64,000 nucleotides of DNA from Isoetes taiwanensis (GCA_021234155.1 JAJEKV010000377.1:60001-124000); one strand, 5' to 3'. Shown: positions 36,562 to 48,395, counted from the stretch's first letter. Notes: a model not told the origin generated them from the letters alone. Numbers and translations: made by a program.

Positions 36562-36716
36562 GAAGGTAGGTAGAGACGCTAAAGACAAGCAAGGCAAAGC
36601 TCAAGAGAATGCCGATGGGCAACCAAGGGGAAAAACCGGTCTATAAATAGGAGGGCGTGATGTTGGCGCCCCTATCCAGAATGATGGCCTCTATTGCTAT
36701 CGCAATAGAACCGTAG
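36562..36716 (-). repeat. DIRS-like repeat A2
   Basis: Nearly identical to A1 (51971-52145) over AAGACAAGCAAGGCAAAGCT, the TATAAATAGG box and the terminal hairpin. The left hairpin arm is damaged here, leaving CTATTGC, TATC, GCAATAG. Confidence 0.85.
36641..36651 (+). promoter_or_regulatory. TATA box-like site inside repeat A2
   Basis: TCTATAAATAGG is a good plant TATA box on the plus strand, opposite to the element's own ORFs. The identical site lies in A1 at about 52065-52077. In this copy it would fire rightwards, antisense across the recombinase and RNase H. Confidence 0.35.
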
Positions 36717-36718
36717 AG

Positions 36719-36758
36719 CATTCCTAGGATGGGTCCCGATCTACACATAAGTGGCCGA
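36719..36758 (-). repeat. DIRS-like repeat B1
   Basis: Direct repeat of B2, placed two bases from the end of A2. The A2-B1 join is what a circular intermediate would need to restore both ends. Confidence 0.7.
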
Positions 36759-36779
36759 TAGAAGAGGAACCTACCTCAA

Positions 36780-37950
36780 AGACCAAGATATGGATACGCT
36801 GAGGCGCCCCGAATGCTCCGTAGAATGTAGCGCGAAAGTGGGGAAGCAAAAAGAGAGCCAACGCCCGCGGAGAGCCGACAATGTCGAGGGGATGACGTAG
36901 CAGAATCGTGGTAGCACCGCCTCCGCACGGACCGCATGGGTGCCAAAATCTCGAGGCTCCAAACCGATAAGACGAGGGACTCAAAACCACCATGAATGGG
37001 CCGCAAAGATATGACAAAGGCCGCGGTGGAGGACAAGGATGAGCTTAAAAGAGGGCCTCCCTCGTGGGCCTGAGGTGCGAAAAAAAGCAGACGGACAACA
37101 AACGCAGTAACATGACAGGCGTATGGGGAAACGCGGCGGCTATGAGGACCCCCCGCCGGGCCGCAGACCGTCGCGACTTAGACCTACTGGATGTGCAACT
37201 CGACATAGTCGGAAAAAGGACAAGTCAGCGCCAATCAAGCGCAAAGGTTTTGAAATTTGAGAAAACCAAAGAAAGCAATATATAGTGACCGAAGTGCAAG
37301 CTTTCGCGAGGTCGCTTAATCCGGCTTGGTGAGGGGGCTTAGTAGGGAGATGATTTGGCGGACGGAGACGCAGAAGTAGGAGGTAAACGCCGTGGAAGAA
37401 GAGTGGGTAATTGAGGGGCGTTTTGGGACCAACGCAGGAAGAGGGGCTGAACAAGGCGATGGGAAGTTGACCAAACTATGAAAAAAGGCAATTATAAGCA
37501 GATTTAATTCCCTATAGAAGTAGGACTACGGTGGGTCGATATTAGAGAGGAGAAGAACGCAAAGAACATGCAAAGAGGAGGCGTGTAAAGACGAAGTCGC
37601 CGAGAGTGACACCAACGATTAAAATTGAAGCCAAGCCGGAAGAGTAATCGAAAGCAAAGTCGAAGGCGCGCGAGATCGGAGAACGGGGGCCACAAAATGA
37701 GGCTTAAGAAGGGCAATGAGGGGCCGTCATAAAACGGTAAAATATCTGGAACAAGGGAATACGCAAGTGTTAACATCAACCAACCAAAGAAAAATAACAC
37801 CATGGACTACCCAAGCTATATCCAAACTGACCAACAACTTAGAAACCGATCCCGATGCTATCAGAAATGAGAAACAACCTCATGATAATGAACAAACTTT
37901 CCAAAAACACGCAAGACTAAAAGAAGGATGTGAGAAGAAACAACATTAAA
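36780..37950 (-). pseudogene. Tyrosine recombinase (YR) remnant of the DIRS-like element
   Basis: YR enzymes join the element DNA circle to the chromosome through a catalytic Tyr, with R, H-x-x-R nearby. On the minus strand FGTHAVR (THAVR codons at 36941-36927) is followed, one frame over, by GGGATT (36925-36908) and then by SALRGRW (about 36870). THxVR-GGAT plus a GRW/GDW motif is the conserved C-terminal signature of DIRS-type recombinases. A single frameshift separates the two halves. A catalytic Tyr may lie in AYPY downstream. The N-terminal Arg motif was not found, and most of 37000-37860 is broken by stops. Confidence 0.6.
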
Positions 37951-38533
37951 TATCAGAAAAATCACAACGCAAGGCGAATAGTGCCGCATGACGACGGACA
38001 CCTGCAATGCGGGAAGAGGGTGATGGTAGTAAGGCATGGGAGAATTCGTGAAAGAAAACTGCGTCTCAAACAAAAGATTGCCAAGTGGAGGAGTCAACAA
38101 CAAGCAGTGGCCACCAAGGGGCAGAGGGCCAAGAGAAAACAAGTAGTGTGAGGCGGGCCCGACAAATACGAGCATGATGTAAAACCTCAGGAACCAAGGA
38201 AGGTAGTAGTTGTTAAACAAACGCCAGTCATAAGAAAAAGCGTTAGGCGCGATCCGATGAGGATAACAATCTTTGGTGTTGAAAACTGGCAGGAGGGCGT
38301 TAGAAGGGCTAGCAAAACGATCAACATGATGTGGCCCCCACCGCTCATCTAAGAGGCAAAAGACTGAGGGGGAAAGAGAAAATTCATCAAAGGCCCGAAT
38401 TTTGGAAAGATAGTCAGCCCACTCATTCTCCAAGCGTGGAACCCACACTGGCTCCAACTGAATATGATGCTGATAGCAGAAAATTAGTACTTCCAGCAGC
38501 AAAAAATGAAGCACGGGGGATCGCGAACCTCCA
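37951..38533 (-). pseudogene. RNase H end and post-RNase H block (DIRS-like)
   Basis: The minus-strand frame starting next to the Helitron reads DGGSRSPVLHFLLLEV, then VPRLENEWADYLSK, the last catalytic block of RNase H. It continues with WGPHHVDRFASPSNALLP, APNAFSYDWRLFNNYYLP, the conserved stretch found after RNase H in DIRS elements. The frame continues to about 37861. The first half of the same RNase H lies at 40626-40880, on the other side of the Helitron. Confidence 0.75.
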
Positions 38534-40624
38534 TCTTATATTATAATGTTGTGTAATGGACCACGCCCTAAATCGGACGGCTGAGATCGTTCAATCAAAT
38601 CGGACGGCGTAGATGTTTCGTTTTGCTTTAGGTTTTTTCTGCAAGAGCAGCATGGGCAGCCCGTTCTGATGCCCGCTGTAGCCGTGGAGGTGGATGGAGG
38701 TGGATCAACTGCTGGTTATGGCTTGGACATGGCTATGGCGGAAGCTTTAGCTTTGACTATTGCTACAACATCTCTTGCTGAATCTGGTAAGCCCTTAAAA
38801 GTCGGGCCTGTAGATCATTTTGGTGAATAGAAAACAAAGATAAGCCATCACGATTCGTTGCATCTTTGTTAGCGTGAGAAAAACCCCAACAAATTGATGC
38901 ACTTTCGAGTTATCCAGAACTGGCATCTGATGTAGAAATTGCAGCAGCGTCAAAGCCATAAATGTGCTGAGATAATAACCATCTGTATGATCCTGCTGTG
39001 GCATGACATTCTTGATTCAACGTGGTCTCAATGGAGAATGCTTATATTTAAGCTCTGATCCTGCAAAAGATTTGTCATCGGGATTTTAAGCTGAAAGACG
39101 TATTGCTAGATGGAAGCATTGCTCACCAGTTAAAAATTTGTGACTTTGGTTATTCAAAGGTAAGCAGCTTCCTACTTTGCATGTATATTCTTTGATGGGC
39201 GATGTTTAAAATCAACAGTTGGGACACCAGCATGCATAGCACCAGAAGTGTTATCTAAAGAGGAGTATGACGGTAAGGTATGTGTGAATCTTCTGGATAT
39301 TTTCATTCTAAGAAGTTAGTTTTTTTTATCAACGCAAATGACTTTTCTACATATTGTAGATGTCTGGTCCTGTAGCGTCACTCTATTCCATAGTTTAGAT
39401 TAAAGGCAAAATATGATTATTGCAGAATGTGGCTAAGGTAATAACTAAAACCCTAACATCTTTGTTGGTTTCTGCCATATCCTTGGCCATTCTCAAGACA
39501 AACACGGATGAAAGCATTTTGCAATTGTAAGAGTTTGGTTACATCCCTCCTGACATTGAAATCGTCAATTATTAAGTGTGTTATATCTGATCTGTCACGT
39601 CCCATGCTATGTTTGCTTCTGAGGTGCATTTTTTGCTAACCCTGGGTTTTAATTTTCACTGGACATGAGTTTATGTTTTGATCTACATCCATTCATTTCT
39701 ATTGGTGCTCTATGCGATCTACTCTGCCATGATGGAATTACAAAGAATTTGACAAGTTCCATATTTGCTATCTATACCATATTTAAAGAAGTTGTTCTTT
39801 TACAGGTGGTGGTAATAAAAATGCTGGATCAAGCATTACAAAATGTTTCTTTTCAATCATCTAGGATCAGACCAACAAATTCTTACAAAATCTCTGCAGT
39901 GTATTCATTCTATTTGCTTTATTGAAGCTCTTCAATTTATTCAAGTATGCAGAAAGCCGGTTCAGAGAATTGCGGTTCAGAGAATTGCAGAAAATAAATA
40001 GTATGCACAATACTTGCAGGATGAGATCATCATATGCAAAACTGTATATCATGGAACAGGTAATTGGACAATGCTCATTAAATACATGGCGCATTTTATA
40101 CACATCCTACATTTGCCTATGCACTATTCTCTGTGATGCATATTAAAGATGTAACAAGAGTAAGGATTAATCTTTTTTGAGAATGGATATGATGGAAAAT
40201 CAGAAGAGCAAACCCATGCTTCCATGCTCTTATACACCTTATCTCCAAAACTAACATGTTCTACTACTTCATTTTGTTTTGCAAATACATTTGTGTTTGC
40301 ATGTTGTCTTAATGTGTTTGCATCTGTGTCATAATGTTGTCTTATGCGCAATAAATACATTATATACTAGCAATACTGAGCGTTATTAATATTCCATATT
40401 AGATTTATTTCAAGAACAAAAAAATTGTAAAGTTCATGTTTAATAGAAGGTGTATAAATCGTTATATTTAGATGAAACTTAGAGCCTCGCCACATTTTCC
40501 ACATATTGCTCAACAGTAATCCACAAAAGACTCAACAATAATGGTATACATCTTTTCTTTTTCTTTGGCTATCATTTGCAGGTTCGTAACGTATGCCCCA
40601 GCAACGCTGGGCACCGTAACTAGT
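38534..40624 (+). mobile_element. Helitron carrying a SnRK2 kinase fragment
   Basis: The 5' end TCTTATATTATAATGTTGTG at 38534 follows host A (38533). The 3' end has the CCCAGC-AAC-GCTGGG hairpin (40599-40613) and CTAGT at 40620-40624, followed by host T. This is the A/T target rule. The insertion lies inside the RNase H of the DIRS-like element, which confirms both borders. The subterminal part (GCCCTAAATCGGACGGCTGA) is shared with the Helitrons at 8265, 41934 and 61056. No transposase is encoded. The interior carries SnRK2 exons; 39395-40560 holds only small frames and is otherwise unassigned. Confidence 0.9.
39070..39394 (+). pseudogene. Captured SnRK2-type protein kinase exons
   Basis: Exon 1 (39070-39159) encodes [15 protein letters not shown] and [10 protein letters not shown]: the HRD catalytic loop and the DFG motif, with the CDFGYSK wording typical of SnRK2 (plant ABA/osmotic-stress kinases). 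It ends at a GTAAGC donor. Exon 2 (39209-39277) encodes KSTVGTPACIAPEVLSKEEY and DGK, the activation segment, and ends at a GTATGT donor. Exon 3 (about 39360-39394) begins DVWSCSVTL, after a TTGTAG acceptor. The intron positions match those of plant SnRK2 genes. The acceptor side of exon 2 and the part between GYSK and KSTVG are deleted, and the kinase N- and C-lobes are missing. It is a genomic capture, not a retrocopy. Confidence 0.85.
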
Positions 40625-40625
40625 T

Positions 40626-40880
40626 CTGTAATAAAAAGAACACATTCTGATTGTCCCCACGAGCTATCACACAAGAGTCAGACAACAACGGAACGCACTG
40701 CTGCAAGATCTGAAAAAGAGCAAAGAGTTCACGCCACGTAGAAGATTGGAGGTGGGCTTCTGGCGAGAAATCTCCAGAAAAAGAGAGAAGCTCAGAACCC
40801 GGACGTGAAAGCCAACCACCCCATCCCTCATCACTGGCATCAAAACCCAAGGTAGAACTGACCACAGCAGGCGGCCACAA
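40626..40880 (-). pseudogene. RNase H, first half (DIRS-like)
   Basis: The minus-strand frame reads LGFDASDEGWGGWL (first catalytic Asp with the following turn), SSTWRELFALFQIL (catalytic Glu) and ARGDNQNVFFLLQ (second catalytic Asp). It is cut by the Helitron at 40624. The second half starts at 38533. Joining the two DNA ends leaves a one-base frame offset, so the host copy may already have been mutant or lost a base. Confidence 0.75.
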
Positions 40881-40889
40881 TGGGGCTCT

Positions 40890-41510
40890 ATCAAACTGAG
40901 AGACGAAACCGACACTTCTTCCAAGCTAAGAGAAAACCTGCCCGTTGCAAATCAGAAATGACGCGGATCTGTAGAACTTCAGGACATGTTTGGCACAAGA
41001 ATAAAATATCATCGACATATGGTAAGTAAATCTTACGACCTCCCAAAACTGAACTAACCGGCCCGACTAATTTGGTAAAGACAAAAAGGGTCAAGCTAGA
41101 CCAAAGGGGAGGACATTAAAGACATAGAACTGGAAGAAAGTGTGATGAGAAGGCCGATTGTGATATGATGATAACCGATTTCGTGTCGACAAAGAAAGAG
41201 AAAGTTGGAGTAGACATGGATGTGACAACAAAATCGAGGGACTCATACCGAAAAGAGGGGATGGTCAAGAAGGAGTTTAGATAGCGCAGATCCAAGATGA
41301 GACGGAATTTGTTTAGGCCTTTAGGGACGACCCCCAAGGGGAAACATAAGAAGGGACGAAGGTGATCAGGGATCGGCACCTGTGACGCAGGAGAGATCGG
41401 CCAAAGCCAGAGCGAAAGCAAAGTCACGATGGGCAGACAGAGACGAGTGGTTTGGAGCAGAGAAAGCATCAGGCGGACACGTGGATGACCAAGGAAGGCG
41501 ATAACCAAAT
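40890..41510 (-). pseudogene. DIRS-like reverse transcriptase
   Basis: RT copies the element RNA. On the minus strand FPLGVVPKGLNKFRLILDLR and YLNSFL (about 41340-41270) form the palm entry, in the wording of DIRS RTs (P.G.V.K....R.I.DLR.LN). YLPYVDDILFLCQ (about 41030-40990) is the catalytic YVDD box, and LQRAGFLLAWKKC (about 40945-40910) follows it. A stop and frameshift near 41115 separate the two parts. Upstream pieces continue to about 41790 (RRANWIILQGPLPSWF), so the protein once extended further before the Helitron at 41934. Confidence 0.8.
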
Positions 41511-42170
41511 TGTATCCAATTCAAAACCTGTTATGAGGAGCAAATGGATTGCCAGAAAAAAAGGGCCGCATGGAGGCGATTCAAGACTATAGTAGCCGAA
41601 GCCAAGTCATCAGCTGGGGAGGGGTCGATGCCAGGATGAGGGATGACCGAGGTAAATGGAGCACATTCTGAAAAGAGGGCACAAACTGTGAGTAACCAAC
41701 CAAATAACCAAGGAAATCATCAAACCAAGAAGGCAACGGGCCCTGCAATATTATCCAATTTGCACGCCGAGTTAACCAAACCAAGCTCATACTTCAAAGG
41801 CTCGCATACACAGGATAAACCCACATGCAACAATAAACCAAAGGAGAAAGTTGAACGAAGACTAGAAAAAACCTTTAGGGCTAAGCACAAACAATGCATG
41901 CACAACCTCACCCCCGCACACATATACACCCCATCCTATATTATAATGTTTTACTGTGTTGCATCCAGCCCTAGATTCAATGGCCACGATTTGATTAACG
42001 TAGTTGGACGATGAGGATTCAACTAAAAAATAGGTTACAATTTTTGTTACCCTATCAAGCCCGTTTTGATGCCTACTCTGGCCACGGAGATGGATATGGC
42101 TATGGATATCGGGCAAGTGTAGCTGCATCTTTAGCAGCTTTGGCCATTTCGACCTCTGCCACCATCTAGA

Positions 42171-42611
42171 TTGCCTCAAAACAGCTTCCCGGATCCACTT
42201 TCGGCTGTGCTTCTTGAAGAATTTTGGAGTGCTATATCCAGCATCTTGAATACTATTCGTTGCTGCCAGGTTCAGTCCACTAAGTACTATTGCTATGTCA
42301 TGGAGCCGTTGGTGGCAGTAAGTACCTCAAGCATATACAACATGCCTAACCCAGAGATTACTATCTGTATCCGTCCTTTTGTTATTCTCATACAAATTGT
42401 TCTAAAGAATTCTAAAAACGTGCAACTACTTTGGTTGGTACAGCATTCCAGGCCTGGGACTAAGGATGCTATCATTGAAATGACTGTGAAGGACCAGTCA
42501 AGTTTCAGAAACTTTGTATGCAAGGAGGATGCATCCTTGCACTTTGTATCTATGAAGAACGAGTACAGAATCACATCAGATATTGGTACCATGATCTTCT
42601 TCAATGCGTGA
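42171..42611 (+). pseudogene. Unidentified exon-like frame in Helitron
   Basis: A 146-codon frame includes LSAVLLEEFWSAISSILNTI and, after a plausible GTAAGT donor near 42318, KNSKNVQLLWLVQHSRPG and TVKDQSSFRNFVCKEDAS. The mix of aromatic and charged residues looks more like protein than chance. I recognise no family. A second segment (about 42745-42855) and a frame at 43327-43656 have the same ambiguous character. It may be captured host sequence. Confidence 0.25.
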
Positions 42612-44656
42612 TTTGCTTTAAAAAGGTGAAATTCTTAACGAGTTCCTGAGGTGGACCTCATTGTTCATACTTTGCTGAATGCATGGCAATGTACTCCTCT
42701 AGGAAGAGAATGCTTTGAGGAAGTAGTTCCCATGGAATTTTTGTGCGGAGCTAGAATCCTATATCTGTGATGTCAAAGATATGTTGCAAGACAGTATCAA
42801 CAATATGCAGGATATGAGAAAAGCAGGTGTAGAGAAAGAAAGAGGAACTATTTAAACTTTGGTTTGTGCTAATGTCAGGTTTATGGAGGCATCAATCTAA
42901 CCAGAAGAGAAATGCTATTAATCTCGTGGAAACTTCTCTATATAGACATGTTGCAAGGCTGTCCTGCTCAGAAGATACTTTTGAAATGTTCTCAGACTGC
43001 TATAATTGGAAGCCACTTCGTGGACTTAGTGGACAAAAGGGAGAATAGAATGCAAATAGAAGGAGCAGGATTGAGCTGGAGGCTGGAACTGTCGAAGGAT
43101 GGATTTGTGAAACCCGCCAGCAACAAAAAGTGAAAAGCCTGCCTGAATAGACCTGTGCAAACATCAGTTCTGTATAATCTGGATTCTCTTTAAGAAAGGT
43201 GCGAAGGATCTAGGCATGGATTCAGATCAATCAGGTGCAGAAGAATGATCAAGCTGGGAGATTGGCTACAAACAACTTGGAAAGGGAGGCTAGAACAGGG
43301 CAAATCGGCCCTATAGCAGGACGAATTTGGCCGATTTGTGCAGGCTAGGGTTGGACTCACAGGAGATAGGGCGCATTGAAGGCAAGCAGCGGCCAGCAAT
43401 TAGTGTTCTAGAACATTTCGTAGCCTATTTGGCGCTTTTGTCCCGCGATCCCCTGTTCTTTAAGATTTCTGCAAATGAGAACACAGAAAGAAGCAGATTT
43501 GATACCTTTTCTTTGCAGGCTTGCATTGCTTTGTTGCGCTTGCAATGCTCTTCTTTAAATTCCGTCGTCCCTAGCATGCAAAAATCCGGAAGAACGGAAT
43601 CGCAGCCAGAGCAACATTTTTCCTACCTTACGTATGATTTTCTCATTGGCAGATAGGCTTCTTGGTGATCATACCTTTACATTTTTTCTGCAAAACCATA
43701 GTTAAACAAGTACAATAGTGCACGATTTTGTTAATCTCATGTTTTGTTTCCAAACTAGCTAATCCAGAATAGCCATTCATCAAATGCTCTCTTTACCCCA
43801 TTATTATAGAGGCAAGAAAGAAACTTGCTGGTGATTGTTTTCCTCATATATCTTCGTTGCTTAACGAAGGTAGCCGACAATAACGGCATTATAGCGTGCT
43901 ATAAACAACAGGAAGGGCATAGAGTTAAGATGAAATTATATTGATATTGTGCAACATTTGGTTTTTCTTCACAATGGAAAGTGCAGTTGTCGATTTCTAT
44001 AGATCCCTCTATGTCAGGTACTCATTCTCTTCAGGTACTTATTCTCTTCTATTGCTAGATTTGCTTTCTTAGTATGTTGTTATTTTTGTTTTATCTTTAG
44101 AAGTGCATGTGCAGGTGCAAGGATGTTGCTAAAACAGAATGACAGTAAATGGATGATTGTTACACCTGCATTCTTTCTTCTCATATAGGTCAAAGATCTC
44201 GGCAATTGGGTTCCACTTTATGTTTTATAAATGCTGGAATGACATATATATCCTATAATTTGGTGATAACTTGAATCCAAGATGATAATGAAATGCTGCT
44301 GCATGTGGACAAGAAACAATGGGACTACATCAGCTTTTTTGCAAAATATTTGGGCCACGATTGTTGTAACACATTTAAGAATATGCTGGAAGTGGAGCCA
44401 AATGCATCTCTGTGGAGTCTAAATCTAGCAAGATATACCTCTTGATTTCTTTATTGTTGGAGTATGATCAATGCTATCCTTATGAGGTACGAGAACAACT
44501 TTTTGCCCAGCTGTTTGAATTATTTGCTTATTCTAACTGCATGGATATATATGTATATGTTTTTACGGTGTAAAACTCCATTTTACTTTTGTATTTGTAT
44601 TTTCTTACTTTGAGACCTCAACAAGCATTAATGAGGTTGGTTGGCAAGAATATGGA

Positions 44657-44759
44657 ATTAGTATTCTCATGCAATTACTTTAGCTTTTAGCTTTTTGGAC
44701 CTGGTGAAGCGCATGAAAGATGATTAAGGTGAATGGCACCTTCAAAAATTGTTTGACAC
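44657..44759 (+). repeat. Direct repeat, first copy (partner 47957-48056)
   Basis: GTATTCTCATGCAATTACTT and GAAAGATGATTAAGGTGAAT recur at 47957-48056 with few changes and a slightly different spacing. The two copies bracket 3.2 kb of the Helitron, possibly from a nested or duplicated 3' region. Confidence 0.75.
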
Positions 44760-46534
44760 AATTGTTACTTAAGACTATACATGTATTCAAATGAATGGCA
44801 ATATACATGTGGAGCTCCTTCACAAGATTGATGCTTGCAGGTTTAGGTTCTAATGAGTGCTATTTCCTATACCCAAGTGATCATAATCATCTGCAAACAG
44901 GATGAGACAGGAAATAGTCTGTTGATATACCCAAGAACCTATAATCATTTGTAATTCTACAGTCTACTCCTCAACGCTACAATTTATTTTTGTCTTTTTG
45001 CAGTCTCAGAAGCAATAGAACATTATCTATGGATCATGGGATTTTGGTGAAACATTGTTGTGTCCAGACTACTTTGAGACATTTGTAAGCATTAAAATGA
45101 AGGTAGTTGGCTAGCATATATATCTAAACATATATAACTCTGCTTGGTTGATGCCCTGGAATATTCGTGTCACCAGGGCACTGATCTGGGCCGTCCATTC
45201 TCCACTGCCGTTCAATGGGTTCCTCTAATCCAGCGAATTGCTTCCTTTGCAAGCAACCCACAACGTCTTCAGCTTTCTTCCTCTGCAAGGAAGCCAGATC
45301 CACTACCGCCGCATACGAATGCATTTACATCCAAGCAAACTGAATCTTCTTAAACGGAGCAACAGAGCCGCTGGAAACCATGGTGGTTGCCGTTGAATAG
45401 GTTATAGATGGCATCAGGTGGGCGGCTAAGGATAAGGGCTCCTGTGATTACACCGTCCTCCTCCAGCAAACACTAGCGTTTGAAGCCCCTGCTCTTGAAT
45501 CCGCCTGTTTTTGCTCAGCCCTGCGCCTGAATCAGGTAGCGTTTTTTGCTAGCTATGATTTCAAGCATCAATTTAAAGTTTAATTGTTTCCTAGTGTATT
45601 TCGATTTGGGTACGAGGCAGCAGAAAGTCTGTGGGAGCATAATCGAAAGCTTGATTCGAGCACAAAAATACAGGTTAGAGATCTTACTATGGAGAAATTG
45701 AGCTCCTACATTAAAATTCTTAGGCATTCAGGTGAACCTCTTACCTCTTGATTTCTGCCAGAAGTCACGAATGCCAGCTCCTCTGGGCTGCAAAGCCGAA
45801 GCAGAGCTCAAATTGCAGGGAATCCTGGTTTAAACTTGGAGTAAAAAATAGATCTGTTGTTAGTGCCTTTAGAACCTGACACACGAACTCCTTTGCCGGA
45901 GGCTAATCAGACAGGTCTATTACTTAGATTGAAAGCAGATTGTGCAAAATTTGGACCTCAGAGATCGAGATTGACCTCTGCAATTCTGTGGTTTATAGAC
46001 CCAAAGTTGTGTATAAACTCATCGATTGTTGGGTTGAGTTCTTAAATCCGAAACACAAAAAAGGAAAAAGCCAAAGGAAGAACAACTGTTTGGTTTCACA
46101 AACAGGGCATATAGGCAGATCTGAGAATTAAAGCATGCCTTTGGAAATCGATGGATATGGTGGCAGGATGGGATAGTGCACAGTCTAGTTGAATGAAGGA
46201 TTTTGAGAATCGAGGTAAGCATCTGACAGAAATGCTGAGAAAAATGTTAACACAGAGATTATGTTCAGCCATTCTTCTGCTAATAAGGTTATTTACAGTA
46301 CAAATTATGAGGCTCCATTATGAGGTGGTCGTGGTACCATTGCAAAGAAAGATGGAGATGCCGGACTTACAAAGGACTTTTAATATAATAGTGCAACTAT
46401 CTCTGCTGTGGATAGCCATCGATAGAGCAGAATGAGAACAAGATAAAAGGTTTTGCAATATGCAGTGAGCAAGGCGGCAAAGTCTGAGGTATTTCAGTCT
46501 AAGAGCTTGTGAACTTTTTTTAATCTTCTGAAGA

Positions 46535-46622
46535 GCATCATATGGGGGCCGTGAGGAGATTGTCAGGCTGCTCTTAAGGTATGGAGCCAACCCATCTGCT
46601 TTAGATTCTGATGAACGCACAG
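46535..46622 (+). pseudogene. Captured ankyrin-repeat exon fragment
   Basis: After a T-rich stretch ending in an AG acceptor, the frame gives ASYGGREEIVRLLLRYGANP and then SALDSDERTE. The G.EEIVRLLL..GANP wording is the second helix and turn of an ankyrin repeat. Neighbouring repeats are not found, so only one exon piece is present. It probably comes from a host ankyrin protein carried by the Helitron. Weaker alternatives are chance similarity over 30 codons. Confidence 0.55.
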
Positions 46623-47920
46623 AGTATCAAGATATATGTAGATTGCCAGTTGTAGAAGGCTCATTTATTCAAACATGATAATTTAGAATGTTGATAAAAT
46701 GGTATAAGATATGTTGTATGTTACTTTTCGAATATCAAATTGCGTAAGTTCACGGAACTGTTGCAGAGGCAAGGTCTCTAAATCATTTGCTAGTTAAATG
46801 TTTAGGGCACATGTTTGCATCACAAGGAATGTTAGATTATTACTTGACACTTTTCATAAGATTCTAAAACAATTGTATAAGTCAACCAATTAATTTACAT
46901 GCTCATCCATGTGCATGTTCCACAATCTTCTTTGATGTTTGACCCTCTCTTCGTGCAGCCAAAAGCTGGAAGTCAATCAAGTATTCAAGTGGCATCCAGC
47001 TTAACCCTGATGGATGTCAAAAATCATATATTAAATGAAAATTTGAAGCACGTGACGAAAATTCCTAAAACTAAACTTGAACAATACTGTTGGATACTAG
47101 AAATCCCCAACAACTACTCTAACTAGACTAGACTACGAAAGACTTAAGCAACAACTTCAGTTTCTAACAACATGGAGAGATCTTATAGTAACAATAGAAT
47201 GTGGGGATGACTTTGTGGAATAGAATAAACTAGCTAACAAAAAGGAAAAAAAGGCCCATATCAACCAAAATTTTTTGCCTTCTAAATGCATTTGGCTTGA
47301 AAATTTTAGACCATGTTTCAAAGTAAAAGTGGACAAAAACCAGCACCATACTTACAAATTTCTCCATACCTCTAGTTAACTCCTAAATCGATGATAACAT
47401 CTCTTTTAACAAAAAAACTCAACATTGAACCAAGGACCATTGATAAAATGAAAAATGCAAACGAGAAGAACAAAAAAAAATGTATAGGTTTGTTTTTATC
47501 AACTACAATGTTTTGTTTGAGGAGTCCATGCCCGAACAATTGAACATTTGTCAACTTTTTAAAATTTAAGGTATTGAACAAAACCCATGTCCCTTCTTGT
47601 TTTGCAAGTGATGAGTGTAACTAACTTTGAAATCTACATACTATTTGTCTCATCTCTACATATAGGCAGTTTGTAATATTCCATTATTTGTGGAATGTAT
47701 TATCATTTTGCGTGTTCTAAATTTTTTCGAGACCGTTAGATTGCAGTAGTTTATGGGGAATATTCGATGTTGGGCACTCTAGACCGAACAGGCATGTCTT
47801 GACTTGCCTCACAGTACGTGAACTGCAATCAACATACATCTCTATCGTCGCGTCCAGAATTGAGATCTATTCGACTTAGCACAAAACTTCTTTTGCAGCG
47901 GGTTGGAGACGAGAAATGTT

Positions 47921-47944
47921 CGCGGCGGCCGCAAGGCCGCCGCG
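47921..47944. other. GC-rich perfect hairpin with GCAA loop
   Basis: CGCGGCGGCC, GCAA, GGCCGCCGCG: a 10-bp perfect stem closed by a GNRA tetraloop, in otherwise AT-rich DNA. It is followed by ATAAATTTCTTG. It is not followed by CTRRT, so it is not a terminus of the Helitron family seen here. Confidence 0.6.
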
Positions 47945-47956
47945 ATAAATTTCTTG

Positions 47957-48056
47957 TAATTATTATTCTCATGCAATTATTCAAGCACTTAGGCACATGA
48001 AAGTGTAGAATGAAAGATGATTAAGGTGAATGGCACCTTCAAAAACTGTTTGACAC
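47957..48056 (+). repeat. Direct repeat, second copy (partner 44657-44759)
   Basis: Carries the same GATGATTAAGGTGAATGGCA core as the first copy. It lies just right of the GC-rich hairpin. Confidence 0.75.
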
Positions 48057-48395
48057 TTTTTTTTCTTAAGACGATGCAATGCATGCCTATATTTATGCAT
48101 GACACAACTTTTCCTTCGGACTATGCATGCATGCCTGTATTTTTGCATGGCAGCATTTCTCGAACATGGTTTGTTGAGTTCTTTAATGGTGGTTTTGTGG
48201 CATGTGTACAATACAATCATAATCTTCAAGAAACAAATGTTGGTAATTACTACATATCTCACCTGCAATATGCTTTCAAAAAGCAGTTAACTTGGTCTTC
48301 CATAATAGTTAAATTTTGAACAAGTTGTTATGCCATTTGGAAGGGGTTCATTTTAATAGGGGTTCCTATTCTTTTTATAAGTTTATAAAAAGCGG

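Noticed and set aside
40541-40741. Small plus-strand frame spanning the Helitron end
   Set aside because: It crosses the Helitron/DIRS border, so it cannot be a conserved gene.
47921-47944. Rho-independent terminator
   Set aside because: The stem and loop look right, but the context is plant transposon DNA without a T run directly after the stem.
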